Source: Sphaerotilus natans (GTDB taxonomy: Bacteria; Pseudomonadota; Gammaproteobacteria; Burkholderiales; Burkholderiaceae_C). Taken from it: 64,000 bases of DNA. Of the stretch, positions 39,184 through 49,296 are shown one piece after another (positions within the stretch are counted from its first letter, which is position 1; every line of letters begins with the position of its first letter). Made by a program: the position numbers and the translations under genes. The stretch is taken from positions 62,001 through 126,000 of the forward strand of contig NZ_FTMZ01000005.1 in assembly GCF_900156335.1 (NCBI RefSeq). Direction: 5' to 3'. The notes under the pieces were generated by a model. It saw nothing but the letters and a program-made list of their open reading frames with translations, was not told where the DNA came from and ran no database searches.

Positions 39184-40398
39184 TCAGCCGACGAAGCGCG
39201 AGAACACCAGCGTCGCGTTGGTGCCGCCGAAGCCGAAGCTGTTCGACATCACGGTGTCGACGCGGCCGTCGCGGCGCTCGCGCAGGATCGGCAGGCCTTC
39301 GGCGGCCGGGTCCAGCGTCTCGATGTGGGCCGAGGCGGCCAGGAAGTCGTTCTGCAGCATCAGCAGCGAGTAGATCGCCTCCTGCACGCCGGCCGCGCCC
39401 AGCGAGTGGCCGGTGAGCGACTTGGTCGAGCTGATGAAGGGCACCTCGTCGCCGAAGACCTGGCGCACCGCGCCCAGCTCGGCCAGATCGCCCACCGGGG
39501 TGGAGGTGCCGTGGGCGTTGATGTAGTCGATCGGCGTCTTCACGGTCGACATCGCCTGCTGCATGCAGCGCATCGCGCCCTCGCCGGACGGAGCGACCAT
39601 GTCATGGCCGTCGGAGGTGGCGCCGAAGCCCACCAGCTCGGCCAGGATGGTGGCGCCGCGCGCCTGCGCGTGCTCCAGCGACTCCAGCACCAGCATGCCA
39701 CCGCCGCCGGCGATGACGAAGCCGTCACGGCTGGCATCGAAGGCACGCGAGGCGGTGGTGCCCGGCTCGTTGTACTTCGAGGACATCGCGCCCATCGCGT
39801 CGAACAGCAGCGACAGCTCCCAGCTCTCCTCCTCGCCGCCGCCGGCGAAGACCACGTCCTGGTTGCCCCAGGCGATGAGCTGCGCGGCGTGGCCGATGCA
39901 GTGCGCGCTGGTGGCGCAGGCCGAGGTGATCGAGTAGTTGACGCCCTTGATGCGGAAGGGCGTCGCCAGGCAGGCCGACACGGTGCTGGCCATCGTGCGG
40001 GTGACCATGAAGGGGCCGACGCGCTTGATGCCCTTGGCGCGCAGCGTGTCGGCGGCCCAGACCTGGTTCAGGCTGGAGGCCCCGCCCGATCCGGCCACCA
40101 GGCCGGTGCGCGGGTTGGAGACCTGCTCCGGCGTCAGGCCGGACTGGGCGATGGCCTGCTCCATCGCCAGGAAGGCGTAGGAGGCGGCGTCGCCCTGGAA
40201 GCGCAGGTTGCGGCGGTCGATCACCGCCTCGAGGTTGAGGTCCGGGCGGCCGCTGACCTGCGAGCGCATGCCCTTTTCCGCGTAGACCGGGTTGAACTTC
40301 AGGCCGCTGCGCGTCTCGCGCAGGCTGGCGGTGACTTCCTCGGCGTTGTTGCCGATGCTCGAGACGATGCCCAGGCCGGTGACGACGACACGACGCAT
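39184..40398 (-). CDS. fabB: 3-oxoacyl-[ACP] synthase I (FabB)
   Basis: FabB condenses acyl-ACP with malonyl-ACP and with FabA makes unsaturated fatty acids. The chosen start gives 404 residues ([16 protein letters not shown]), matching E. coli FabB (406). The catalytic Cys lies in SACATSAHC, and the two active-site His in [11 protein letters not shown] and [10 protein letters not shown]. The glycine-rich [11 protein letters not shown] is near the end. It begins 2 nt after the fabA stop; the open frame upstream of 40398 is the fabA shadow. The fabA-fabB pair favours FabB over FabF. Confidence 0.95.
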   Translation of the reverse strand: MRRVVVTGLGIVSSIGNNAEEVTASLRETRSGLKFNPVYAEKGMRSQVSGRPDLNLEAVIDRRNLRFQGDAASYAFLAMEQAIAQSGLTPEQVSNPRTGLVAGSGGASSLNQVWAADTLRAKGIKRVGPFMVTRTMASTVSACLATPFRIKGVNYSITSACATSAHCIGHAAQLIAWGNQDVVFAGGGEEESWELSLLFDAMGAMSSKYNEPGTTASRAFDASRDGFVIAGGGGMLVLESLEHAQARGATILAELVGFGATSDGHDMVAPSGEGAMRCMQQAMSTVKTPIDYINAHGTSTPVGDLAELGAVRQVFGDEVPFISSTKSLTGHSLGAAGVQEAIYSLLMLQNDFLAASAHIETLDPAAEGLPILRERRDGRVDTVMSNSFGFGGTNATLVFSRFVG

Positions 40399-40400
40399 GA

Positions 40401-40973
40401 TCAGAAGTCCTGGGTCGAAGTGAACAGGCCGACCTTCAGGTCGGTGGCGGTGTAGATCTCGCGGCCGTCGACGAACATCTGGCCGTCGGCGATGCCCATG
40501 ACCAGCTTGCGCTCGATGACGCGCTTGAGGTGCAGGCGGTAGGTAACCTTCTGCGCGGTCGGCAGCACCTGGCCGAAGAACTTGACCTCGCCGGAGCCCA
40601 GCGCGCGGCCGCGGCCCGGGTTGCCGCGCCAGCCCAGCCAGAAGCCGACGAGCTGCCACATCGCGTCCAGGCCCAGGCAGCCCGGCATGACCGGATCGCC
40701 CTCGAAGTGGCAGCCGAAGAACCACAGGTCCGGGTGGATGTCGAGCTCGGCCTCGATCAGGCCCTTGCCGTGGTTGCCGCCGGTGTCGTCGATGCGGACG
40801 ATGCGGTCCATCATCAGCATGTTGGGCAGCGGCAGTCGCGCGTTGCCCGGACCGAACAGCTCGCCGCGGCCGCATGCCAGCAGCTCTTCGCGGCTGTAGG
40901 CGTGACGACCCAGATCTCGCTGGCTGGTGGTCGGGGGGGCAGAAGTCATGGTGGGGTCGGTGGAGCGGGTCAT
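40401..40973 (-). CDS. fabA: 3-hydroxydecanoyl-[ACP] dehydratase/isomerase (FabA)
   Basis: FabA dehydrates 3-hydroxydecanoyl-ACP and isomerises the product to cis-3-decenoyl-ACP, the branch point to unsaturated fatty acids. The hot-dog fold motif [20 protein letters not shown] carries the catalytic His, with the Asp in [15 protein letters not shown]. The start at 40973 gives 190 residues; an ATG at 40949 would give 182, and E. coli FabA has 172. Neither start has a strong ribosome site, and a 9-bp hairpin lies just before 40973. fabB follows after 2 nt. Confidence 0.95.
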   Translation of the reverse strand: MTRSTDPTMTSAPPTTSQRDLGRHAYSREELLACGRGELFGPGNARLPLPNMLMMDRIVRIDDTGGNHGKGLIEAELDIHPDLWFFGCHFEGDPVMPGCLGLDAMWQLVGFWLGWRGNPGRGRALGSGEVKFFGQVLPTAQKVTYRLHLKRVIERKLVMGIADGQMFVDGREIYTATDLKVGLFTSTQDF

Positions 40974-40977
40974 CGGA

Positions 40978-40999
40978 CTCTTGCCCGCAAGGGCAAGAG
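40978..40999 (-). promoter_or_regulatory. Hairpin directly before the fabA start
   Basis: A perfect 9-bp stem (40978-40986 with 40991-40999) with a 4-base loop lies 4 nt upstream of the fabA ATG at 40973. It covers the place where a ribosome site would sit. It could control fabA translation, or indicate that the ATG at 40949 is the true start. No T-tract follows on either strand. Confidence 0.45.
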
Positions 41000-41148
41000 A
41001 GCAGGGAAATCGCTGCGGGCGGCCCGGCGCTGCCGGACCTCGCAAAGTTCCCGATCTTATTACGCCCGCTGCCGACCGACCTGACACCCGGCTCCGGGTG
41101 GGGTCCCGGAGCGGGTCTGGGAAGGCCGTGAAAGGATCAGGCGCAGCC

Positions 41149-42647
<1,499 letters not shown>

Positions 42648-42649
42648 GC

Positions 42650-43096
42650 ATGAGCCGCGTGGACGTCGCCCTCGAGGCCGATCTGGCCGCGCTGGCCGCT
42701 GCGCTCGGCCAGCCGCTGCCGGCCGACTACCTGGCGCTGCAGCGTGCGCCCGGTCCGGTGCCCGGCCCCTTCGGCGCCCATGAGTGGCTGCGCCCGGCCA
42801 GCGCCCTGGCGCAGTGGCAGCTGAACCAGGAACTGCATGGCAGCGGCACGCTGCGCGCCCTGCCGGTGGCGGCGGACGCCGGGGTGCGCGCCCAGGCCTG
42901 GCACCCGGGCTGGCTGCCGCTGACGCATGACGGCGCCGGCACCCTGGCCGCGCTCGATCTCGCGCCAGCCGAGGGCGGCCAGGTCGGGCAGGTCATCCTG
43001 GTCGACGCCGAGGGCGGGCGGCGGCGCCGGCTCGGCCGCGATCTGGCCGACTGGCTGGCCCGCCCCGGCGCCGGACTGGCGGACGACGCCCGCTGA
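42650..43096 (+). CDS. SMI1/KNR4 (SUKH)-like protein
   Basis: The protein of about 148 residues has the SUKH pattern: an early LGQPLPADYLALQR, a middle W-rich QAWHPGWLPLTHDGAGTLAALDLAP and GGQVGQVILVDAEGG, as in SMI1/KNR4 proteins, which include immunity proteins against contact-dependent toxins and housekeeping regulators. No toxin gene is adjacent. The ATG lies 3 nt after the tgt stop, so it is co-transcribed with tgt. The C-terminal tail is Arg/Ala-rich. Confidence 0.7.
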   Translation: MSRVDVALEADLAALAAALGQPLPADYLALQRAPGPVPGPFGAHEWLRPASALAQWQLNQELHGSGTLRALPVAADAGVRAQAWHPGWLPLTHDGAGTLAALDLAPAEGGQVGQVILVDAEGGRRRRLGRDLADWLARPGAGLADDAR

Positions 43097-43103
43097 GCCC
43101 AGC

Positions 43104-44366
43104 TCAGCTGGCCAGCAGCTCGTCGATCACCTCGATCCAGTGCCGCACCGGCGTCGGGGTGCCGCTCTGCAGATGCTGGATGCAGCCGATGTTGCCCGAG
43201 ACGATCAGCGGCGCCTCGCGCGCGGCCAGGGTCTCGAGCTTGCGGTCGCGCAGCCGGTAGGCGATGTCGGGCTGCAGCACCGAGTAGGTGCCAGCCGAGC
43301 CGCAGCACAACGCCGCATCCATCAGCGGCAGCCGCACCTCGAAGCCGAGCGCGCCCAGCGCCGCCTCGACCTGGCCGCGCAGCTGCTGGCCGTGCTGCAG
43401 CGAGCACGGCGGGTGATAGGCCAGCACCCCGCTGGCGCGCCGGTTGCCCAACGCCGACTTCAGCGCCCCGGTCAGGCCCGGCAGCAGCTCGGAGAGATCG
43501 CGGGCGGTCTCGCTGACGCGCCGGGCCTTGTCGGCATAGTCCGGATCATGGGCCAGCGCGCGGCCGTAGTCCTTGACCGACACGCCGCAGCCCGAGGCAT
43601 TGACGACGATCGCCTCGACCGGATCGAGCCCGCCCAGGCCCTCGACCTGCGGCCACCAGGCGTCGATGTTGCGGCGCATGTCGACCAGCGCGCCCTCATG
43701 GTCGCCCAGGTGGTCGCGCACCGCGCCGCAGCAGCCCGCCTCGTCCGAGACCAGGGTCTGGATGCCGCAGGCATCGAGCACCCGCGCGGTGGCGCTGTTG
43801 ATGTTGGGCGCCAGCGAGGGCTGCACGCAGCCCAGCAGCATCAGCACCTTGCGGGCGTGCTGGCGGGTCGGCCAGCGCTGCGCGTGCGCCAGCGCCCGGG
43901 CGCTCGGCTTGGGCGGCACCTTGTTCTTGAGCATCGCCGGCAGCAGCGCGCGCACGTTCTGGCCGGCACGCAGCGCCGGGCCGAAGCTCGGCGAGGTCAT
44001 GCCCTCGCGCAGCATCCAGCGCACGCCGCGCTCGGTGCGGCTGCGTTCGACCTTGCGGTCGACGATGCCGCGGCCGATCTCGAGCAGGTCGGCGTACTCC
44101 ACGCCCGACGGGCAGGTGGTCTCGCAGCTGCGGCAGGTCAGGCAGCGGTCGAGGTGCTCCTGGGTGCGGCGGGTGGGCGTCGCGCCCTCCATCACCTGCT
44201 TGATCAGGTAGATGCGCCCGCGCGGGCCGTCGAGCTCGTCGCCGAGCAGCTGGTAGGTCGGGCAGGTCGCGGTGCAGAAGCCGCAGTGCACGCAGCGGCG
44301 CAGGATCTCCTCGGCGCGTTCGCCTTCGGGGGTGTCCTGGAATTCGGGAGCCAGATGGGTCTGCAT
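43104..44366 (-). CDS. glcF: Glycolate oxidase iron-sulfur subunit GlcF
   Basis: The 420-residue protein has two N-terminal 4Fe-4S ferredoxin motifs, CVHCGFCTATCP and CLTCRSCETTCP. Two CCG domains follow, with GCCGAVRDHLGDHEG and LCCGSAGTYSVLQP. GlcF passes electrons from the flavin subunits GlcD/GlcE to the respiratory chain in glycolate oxidation. The start at 44366 (MQTHLAP) is 5 nt downstream of the glcE stop; the frame is open further but overlaps glcE. It converges with the SUKH-like gene. Confidence 0.95.
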   Translation of the reverse strand: MQTHLAPEFQDTPEGERAEEILRRCVHCGFCTATCPTYQLLGDELDGPRGRIYLIKQVMEGATPTRRTQEHLDRCLTCRSCETTCPSGVEYADLLEIGRGIVDRKVERSRTERGVRWMLREGMTSPSFGPALRAGQNVRALLPAMLKNKVPPKPSARALAHAQRWPTRQHARKVLMLLGCVQPSLAPNINSATARVLDACGIQTLVSDEAGCCGAVRDHLGDHEGALVDMRRNIDAWWPQVEGLGGLDPVEAIVVNASGCGVSVKDYGRALAHDPDYADKARRVSETARDLSELLPGLTGALKSALGNRRASGVLAYHPPCSLQHGQQLRGQVEAALGALGFEVRLPLMDAALCCGSAGTYSVLQPDIAYRLRDRKLETLAAREAPLIVSGNIGCIQHLQSGTPTPVRHWIEVIDELLAS

Positions 44367-44371
44367 GCGTC

Positions 44372-45496
44372 TCAGAGCCCCGGGTAGAGGCGGCCGGGAT
44401 TGAACACGCCGTCGGGATCGAAGGCCTGCTTCAGCTCCTGGTGAATGCGGTCGAGCGGCGCCTTCAGCGGCGTGAACACGCCCAGGCCGCTGGAGGCGAC
44501 GGCCTTGTCGCGGGCCCGGAACAGCGTGGCGTGGCCGCCGCTGGCCGCGGCGATCTGGCGCACCCGCGCAGCCGATTCGCGGGTGACCCACCAGCGCTGC
44601 GCGCCGCCCCACTCGATCAGCTGCTCGCCGGGCAGCGGCACCGGCGGCGCGCCCGCCGGCAGCGACAGCCGCCACAGCGCCGCGCCATCGGCCAGCGAGC
44701 GCCGGGCATCGACGAAGAAGTCGTCGGTCTGGTCGCGCATGCCCAGCCAGAAGCGCTGCGCCAGCGCGTTGTCGATCGGCTCGCCGCCCATCTTCTGGTT
44801 GGCCGAGGCCACCGCGGCGGTCGCGCCGGCCAGGCGCACCACCAGCGCGCCCTGCCACCAGGCGGTGGCGTTGACCGGCAGCGGCTGGCCGGCCCAGCGC
44901 TGCATCAGGTCGAGCGCCTCGCCCTCCGAGCAGTCGAAGCGCAGCGTGCTGGTGTAGGACGGCACCGGCATCACCTTCAGCGAGACCTCGCAGATCACGC
45001 CCAGGATGCCCAGCGAGCCGGTGACCATGCGCGCCACGTCGTAGCCGGCGACGTTCTTCATCACCTGGCCGCCGAAGCTCAGCACCTCGGCCTTGCCGGT
45101 GAGCAGGGTCAGGCCGAGCACATAGTCGCGCACGCCGCCCACCGCCGCGCGCGACGGCCCGGCCAGGCCAGTGGCGACCATGCCGCCGACCGTGCCGCCG
45201 CGCTGGCCCGGGCGCTCGATGTCGGGATAGCGCGGCGGCTCGAAGGCCAGGTACTGGTTGCGCCGCGCCAGCTCGGCCTCGACCTCGGCGATCGGCGTGC
45301 CGGCGCGTGCGGTGATGACCAGCTCGCTGGGCTCGTAGCGGGTGATGCCGTTCAGGCAGCGCACGTCGAGCAGGCGCCCCTGGACCGGCTCGCCGTAGAA
45401 GGACTTGGTGCCGCCGCCACGGATCGCCAGCGTGCCGCGCGCCTCGCGGGCCACGCGGACCCGTTCGATCAGGCTGTCGAGTGCCTTGATGCTCAT
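44372..45496 (-). CDS. glcE: Glycolate oxidase FAD-binding subunit GlcE
   Basis: This 374-residue flavoprotein of the VAO/PCMH family has LAIRGGGTKSFYG, the FAD-binding block GGTVGGMVATGLAGPSR and FGGQVMKNVAGYDVARMVTGSLGILG, and the C-terminal FDPDGVFNPGRLYP typical of FAD-linked oxidase C-domains. The N-terminal frame continues upstream, but the family start is MSIKALDS at 45496. It is the middle gene of glcD-glcE-glcF. Confidence 0.95.
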   Translation of the reverse strand: MSIKALDSLIERVRVAREARGTLAIRGGGTKSFYGEPVQGRLLDVRCLNGITRYEPSELVITARAGTPIAEVEAELARRNQYLAFEPPRYPDIERPGQRGGTVGGMVATGLAGPSRAAVGGVRDYVLGLTLLTGKAEVLSFGGQVMKNVAGYDVARMVTGSLGILGVICEVSLKVMPVPSYTSTLRFDCSEGEALDLMQRWAGQPLPVNATAWWQGALVVRLAGATAAVASANQKMGGEPIDNALAQRFWLGMRDQTDDFFVDARRSLADGAALWRLSLPAGAPPVPLPGEQLIEWGGAQRWWVTRESAARVRQIAAASGGHATLFRARDKAVASSGLGVFTPLKAPLDRIHQELKQAFDPDGVFNPGRLYPGL

Positions 45497-45551
45497 GGGA
45501 GATGTGTTCTGTGTTCTTCGGTTCGTCGTCGGGTGCGGTGCGGCGGCCGGC

Positions 45552-47099
45552 TCAGAAGCGCGGCAGCTCGCTGAAGGGCAGCAGCCCGCGGCGCACATGC
45601 ATCTTGCCGTATTCGGCACAGCGATGCAGCGTCGGGATCGCCTTGCCGGGATTGAGCAGGCCGGGCGGATCGAAGGCGTGCTTGACCGCGATCATCATCG
45701 CCAGCTCCTCGGGCGAGAACTGCACGCACATCGAATTGAGCTTCTCCACGCCCACGCCGTGCTCGCCGGTGACGGTGCCGCCCATCTCGACGCTGAGCTC
45801 GAGAATCTCGGCGCCGAAGGCCTCGGCGCGGCGCAGCTGGTCGGGGTCGTTGGCATCGAAGAGGATCAGCGGGTGCAGGTTGCCGTCGCCGGCGTGGAAG
45901 ACGTTGCAGCAGCGCAGGCCGTGCTTGTCCTCCATCGCGGCGATGGCGCGCAGCATGTCGGCCAGGCGCCTGCGCGGGATGGTCGAGTCCATGCACATGT
46001 AGTCGGGGCTGATGCGCCCGGAGGCCGGAAACGCGTTCTTGCGGCCGGACCAGAACTTCAGGCGCTGCGCCTCGTCGCGGCTGACCTCGATGTCGCTGGC
46101 GCCGCAGCGCGTCAGCACCTCGGTCATGCGGCCGGTCTCCTCCTCGACCTCCTCGATCGTGCCGTCGCTCTCGCACAGCAGGATCGCGGCCGCGTCCAGG
46201 TCGTAGCCGGCATGCACGAAGTCCTCGACCGCGGCGGTCATCGGCTTGTCCATCATTTCCAGCCCGGCCGGGATGATGCCGGCGGCGATAATCTCGGCCA
46301 CCGCCTCGCCGGCGGTCTCGACGGTGGGAAAGCTCGCCATGATGCAGCGCGCCAGCTGCGGGCGCGGGATCAGCCGCACCACCACCTCGGTGACGACCGC
46401 GAGCATGCCCTCGCTGCCGATGACCACGCTCAGCAGGTCCAGCCCCGGCGCATCCAGCGACAGGCCGCCGAACTCGACCGCCTCGCCGTCGATGGTGTAG
46501 CCGCGCACCTTGCGCACGTTGTGCAGCGTCAGGCCGTATTTCAGGCAATGCACGCCGCCGGAGTTCTCGGCGACGTTGCCGCCGATGGTGCAGGCGATCT
46601 GGCTGGACGGATCGGGCGCGTAGTACAGGCCATAGGGCGCAGCCGCCTCGCTGATGGCGAGATTGCGCACGCCGCACTGCACGACGGCGATGCGCTCGCG
46701 CGGATCGATCTTCAGGATGCGGCTGAACTTCGCCAGCGACAGCGTGACGCCGTCACGGTGCGGCATCGCGCCGCCCGACAGGCCGGTGCCGGCGCCGCGT
46801 GCCACCACCGGCACCGACAGCTCGCGGCAGGTCTTGAGCACCGCGGCGACCTGCGCCTCGGTCTCGGGCAGGGCAACCAGCAGCGGGCGCTCGCGGTAGG
46901 CGCTCAGGCCGTCGCACTCGTAGGGAATCGTGTCTTCGGCATGCCACAGCAGCGCGTGGGATGGCAGCACGCCGCCCAGCGCCGAGACCAGCCGCTGCTG
47001 GCGCTCGCGGCGGACCGACAGGGTCTGCGCGGTATCAGGTCGCACGCCGCCAGCGGCCGGGCCGGCGGCCAGCGCATCCTGCGGCAGGGGGGCATTCAT
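45552..47099 (-). CDS. glcD: Glycolate oxidase catalytic FAD subunit GlcD
   Basis: The 515-residue FAD-binding protein has VPVVARGAGTGLSGGAMP, PSSQIACTIGGNVAENSGG, and the C-domain CNVFHAGDGNLHPLILFD and EHGVGVEKLNSM, close to E. coli GlcD (499). It oxidises glycolate to glyoxylate at the inner membrane with GlcE and GlcF. The start at 47099 has GGAGAAG upstream; an open frame continues to 47378 as shadow. No glcC regulator or glcB lies nearby. Confidence 0.96.
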   Translation of the reverse strand: MNAPLPQDALAAGPAAGGVRPDTAQTLSVRRERQQRLVSALGGVLPSHALLWHAEDTIPYECDGLSAYRERPLLVALPETEAQVAAVLKTCRELSVPVVARGAGTGLSGGAMPHRDGVTLSLAKFSRILKIDPRERIAVVQCGVRNLAISEAAAPYGLYYAPDPSSQIACTIGGNVAENSGGVHCLKYGLTLHNVRKVRGYTIDGEAVEFGGLSLDAPGLDLLSVVIGSEGMLAVVTEVVVRLIPRPQLARCIMASFPTVETAGEAVAEIIAAGIIPAGLEMMDKPMTAAVEDFVHAGYDLDAAAILLCESDGTIEEVEEETGRMTEVLTRCGASDIEVSRDEAQRLKFWSGRKNAFPASGRISPDYMCMDSTIPRRRLADMLRAIAAMEDKHGLRCCNVFHAGDGNLHPLILFDANDPDQLRRAEAFGAEILELSVEMGGTVTGEHGVGVEKLNSMCVQFSPEELAMMIAVKHAFDPPGLLNPGKAIPTLHRCAEYGKMHVRRGLLPFSELPRF

Positions 47100-47193
47100 C
47101 GGACATCTTCTCCAGCTGGGACGGGCAGCTCGCCGGCTGCCTCGCATGGGGGCGCACTGTAATGGCTTGACCCCCTGTTTTGCGGGCTTGCGC

Positions 47194-48405
47194 TCAATAT
47201 TCCACGAAGACCGTGAGAACTCCGGTGTACCCGAACAGATGGCGCCGGGCGATCTCGCCCCCCGCGAAGAAGCCGACCAGCGGCACCTCGCCCAGCGCAT
47301 GGCGCAGGATCTGCAGCTCGGCCGACGGTCCGCCGAAGTGCGGGCCGCCGCGGCCGGAGCAGCTGACATAGACCGCACCGAGAATGCGCCCCGGCGCGCT
47401 GCCGTCCTCGGGCGAGAGCTCCTCGCGGATCTCGGCGCAGATGCGCATCAGGTCGCGCCGCGCCGCCTCGGCATCGCGCCGGCAGAAGGTCATCGACATG
47501 CCCGCTTCGACCCGGTCGGCGATCGCCACCGCCGAGCGCATCGGGTCGAGGCCGATCAGGTGGCGCACCCGGGTGTCGGCGCCGAACTGGCCGCGCGAGA
47601 GCACGTCGTCGCCGGCATCGGTCAGGCCGACCAGCGTGGAGCGCAGCCGCGGCACCGCCTCGCGCGGACGGCCCAGGTCGATGCCCAGATCATCGAGCAG
47701 GCACTGCAGCGCGTTCTGGCCATCGAGCTTGAGCACGATGTTGTCCTGCGCGGCATCGACCCGGCGCACCGGACCGACCGGCTGGCAGCCCTGGGTCACC
47801 CGCGACAGCAGCGCGACCTCGGCGGTGAAGGCCACGCCGGAGATGCCGCTGTCGTAGAGGCCGGCCGGCGCCGGCAGCCCGGCCGGCGGCACCGGCGCGC
47901 AGAACTGCACCCCGCGCCGGCGCGAGGCGCTCAGCCCGCCAAACAGATAGCCGCTGCCGACCCGCCCGGCCAGCTCGCCCACCAGCTCGCCGATGTCGGG
48001 CATCGCGCCGTCGGCATGGACCAGCGCGGTGTGCAGATCGTCGCGCAGCAGCGGGCGCTCGCCGCTGAACAGCTCGAAGCTGCCCGGCGGCAGCTCGGCC
48101 AGCATCAGCACCAGCGCCGGCTCGTCGAAATACTCGACCCCGCTGACCGCCACCCCGATGCCGACCGAGCCGACCCAGGGCACGCCCGGCCAGCGCAGCT
48201 TCAGCTCGGCCAGCAGCGCGTCGGCCTGCTCGGCATGGTGGTCAGTGATGTAGATGAAGCCCAGCGGCGCCAGGCGCCCGCGGTCGACCGGCGCACGCGA
48301 GGCGCGCTGCCCGTCGAGCTGCGCGGCCGCCAGCGCCAGCGCCATCGTCGCGTCGGGATGGGTCGCATGGGCGACCAGAAAACCGGGAGTCGGCACGCGG
48401 GGCAC
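47194..48405 (-). CDS. FIST N/C domain sensory protein
   Basis: The 403-residue cytoplasmic protein consists of FIST_N (about 10-210) and FIST_C (about 220-400) with no output domain. Typical pieces are VGSVGIGVAVSGVEYFDEPALVLML, RVGSGYLFGGLSASRRRGVQF and the C-terminal GAVYVSCSGRGGPHFGGPSAELQILRHALGEVPLVGFFAGGEI. FIST domains are thought to sense small ligands, perhaps amino acids; the stand-alone form is uncharacterised. The start is GTG with a weak GAGG site. It follows phaM by 24 nt on the same strand. Confidence 0.88.
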   Translation of the reverse strand: MPRVPTPGFLVAHATHPDATMALALAAAQLDGQRASRAPVDRGRLAPLGFIYITDHHAEQADALLAELKLRWPGVPWVGSVGIGVAVSGVEYFDEPALVLMLAELPPGSFELFSGERPLLRDDLHTALVHADGAMPDIGELVGELAGRVGSGYLFGGLSASRRRGVQFCAPVPPAGLPAPAGLYDSGISGVAFTAEVALLSRVTQGCQPVGPVRRVDAAQDNIVLKLDGQNALQCLLDDLGIDLGRPREAVPRLRSTLVGLTDAGDDVLSRGQFGADTRVRHLIGLDPMRSAVAIADRVEAGMSMTFCRRDAEAARRDLMRICAEIREELSPEDGSAPGRILGAVYVSCSGRGGPHFGGPSAELQILRHALGEVPLVGFFAGGEIARRHLFGYTGVLTVFVEY

Positions 48406-48429
48406 GTCCTCTGTCCTGCTCGAAGCCGT

Positions 48430-49179
48430 TCAGGTCTTGCGCGACGCGGCCGGGGCCTTGCGGGCGGCCTTCTTCGCCGGAGCCGGGTCGGCGGCCGGGC
48501 TGCGGCGCGCGGCAGCCTTCTTCGCCGGGGAGGGCGCCGGCTCCGGCGTGGCCGGCGGCGTGGCGGCGGCTGCGGCCACGCTGCTCATCACGTCCTGCAT
48601 CGCGCCGGCGGCGCGGGCCTGGGCCTCGGCGGCAGCGCTCGAGGTGGCCTGCACCGTCTGGGTGGCCAGCTCGGTGAACTGCTGGGTGAGCGCGCCCCAC
48701 CACTGCATCGGATCGACCGCCGGCGGCGCCGGCTCGGCGGCAGCCGGGGCCGCTGCTGCCGGAGCGGGCGCAGGAGCCGGGGCGGGGGCTGGTGCCCGGG
48801 CCGGGGCGGCGGCGGCCGCTGCCGCGCTGAAGACATCGGGCACCCGCACCTTCAGCGCCTCGCCGAGATCGGCCATCGGCACGTTCATCGTGCGCAGCGT
48901 GCCCAGCGTCATGCGCTGCACCTCCAGCGCCTGCACGGTGGTGGCGATCATCCGCGCGTTCTGCTCGAGCCAGAACTGCACGGTGCGCAGCTCGCCGATG
49001 CGCTTGTCGAGCTCCTGGGGATCCAGGGTCGGCGCCACCCACTGCCCGATGTTGGGCAGGGTCTGGCCGGCGTTCTTCACCAGGCCCTGCAGGAAGTCGA
49101 AGCCGGGCACGAACTTGGCGAAGGCCTCGGTGCAGGCCTGCGAGTAGGTGTTGCCGAACGGATTGCTGCTGTCGCTCAT
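48430..49179 (-). CDS. phaM: PhaM-family polyhydroxyalkanoate granule regulatory protein
   Basis: This 249-residue protein begins with a helical domain (FVPGFDFLQGLVKNAG, LDPQELDKRIGELRTVQFWLEQN, MIATTVQALEVQRMTLGTL) typical of PhaM. A long Ala/Pro repeat stretch (about 122-155, with APAPAPAPAP) and a Lys/Ala-rich C-terminal tail (PAKKAARK type) follow. PhaM activates PHB synthase and ties granules to the nucleoid; the basic tail is the DNA-binding part. GAGGAG lies before the ATG. The Ala/Pro region is longer than I would expect and low in complexity. Confidence 0.88.
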   Translation of the reverse strand: MSDSSNPFGNTYSQACTEAFAKFVPGFDFLQGLVKNAGQTLPNIGQWVAPTLDPQELDKRIGELRTVQFWLEQNARMIATTVQALEVQRMTLGTLRTMNVPMADLGEALKVRVPDVFSAAAAAAAPARAPAPAPAPAPAPAAAAPAAAEPAPPAVDPMQWWGALTQQFTELATQTVQATSSAAAEAQARAAGAMQDVMSSVAAAAATPPATPEPAPSPAKKAAARRSPAADPAPAKKAARKAPAASRKT

Positions 49180-49296
49180 CGGATGCTCCTCATGTCTTCG
49201 TGCCGTCGTGTTCGTGTGTCGTCAAGAACTGCAGGATTCCTGCATTTCCTTCATTTCCACCGCGCCGGCCCATTGTGCCGACCGATGCCGGACGTG

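Noticed and set aside
43092-43108. A short hairpin between the SUKH-like gene and glcF as a terminator
   Set aside because: Only 6 bp with no T-tract, and such hairpins are common by chance at this GC content.
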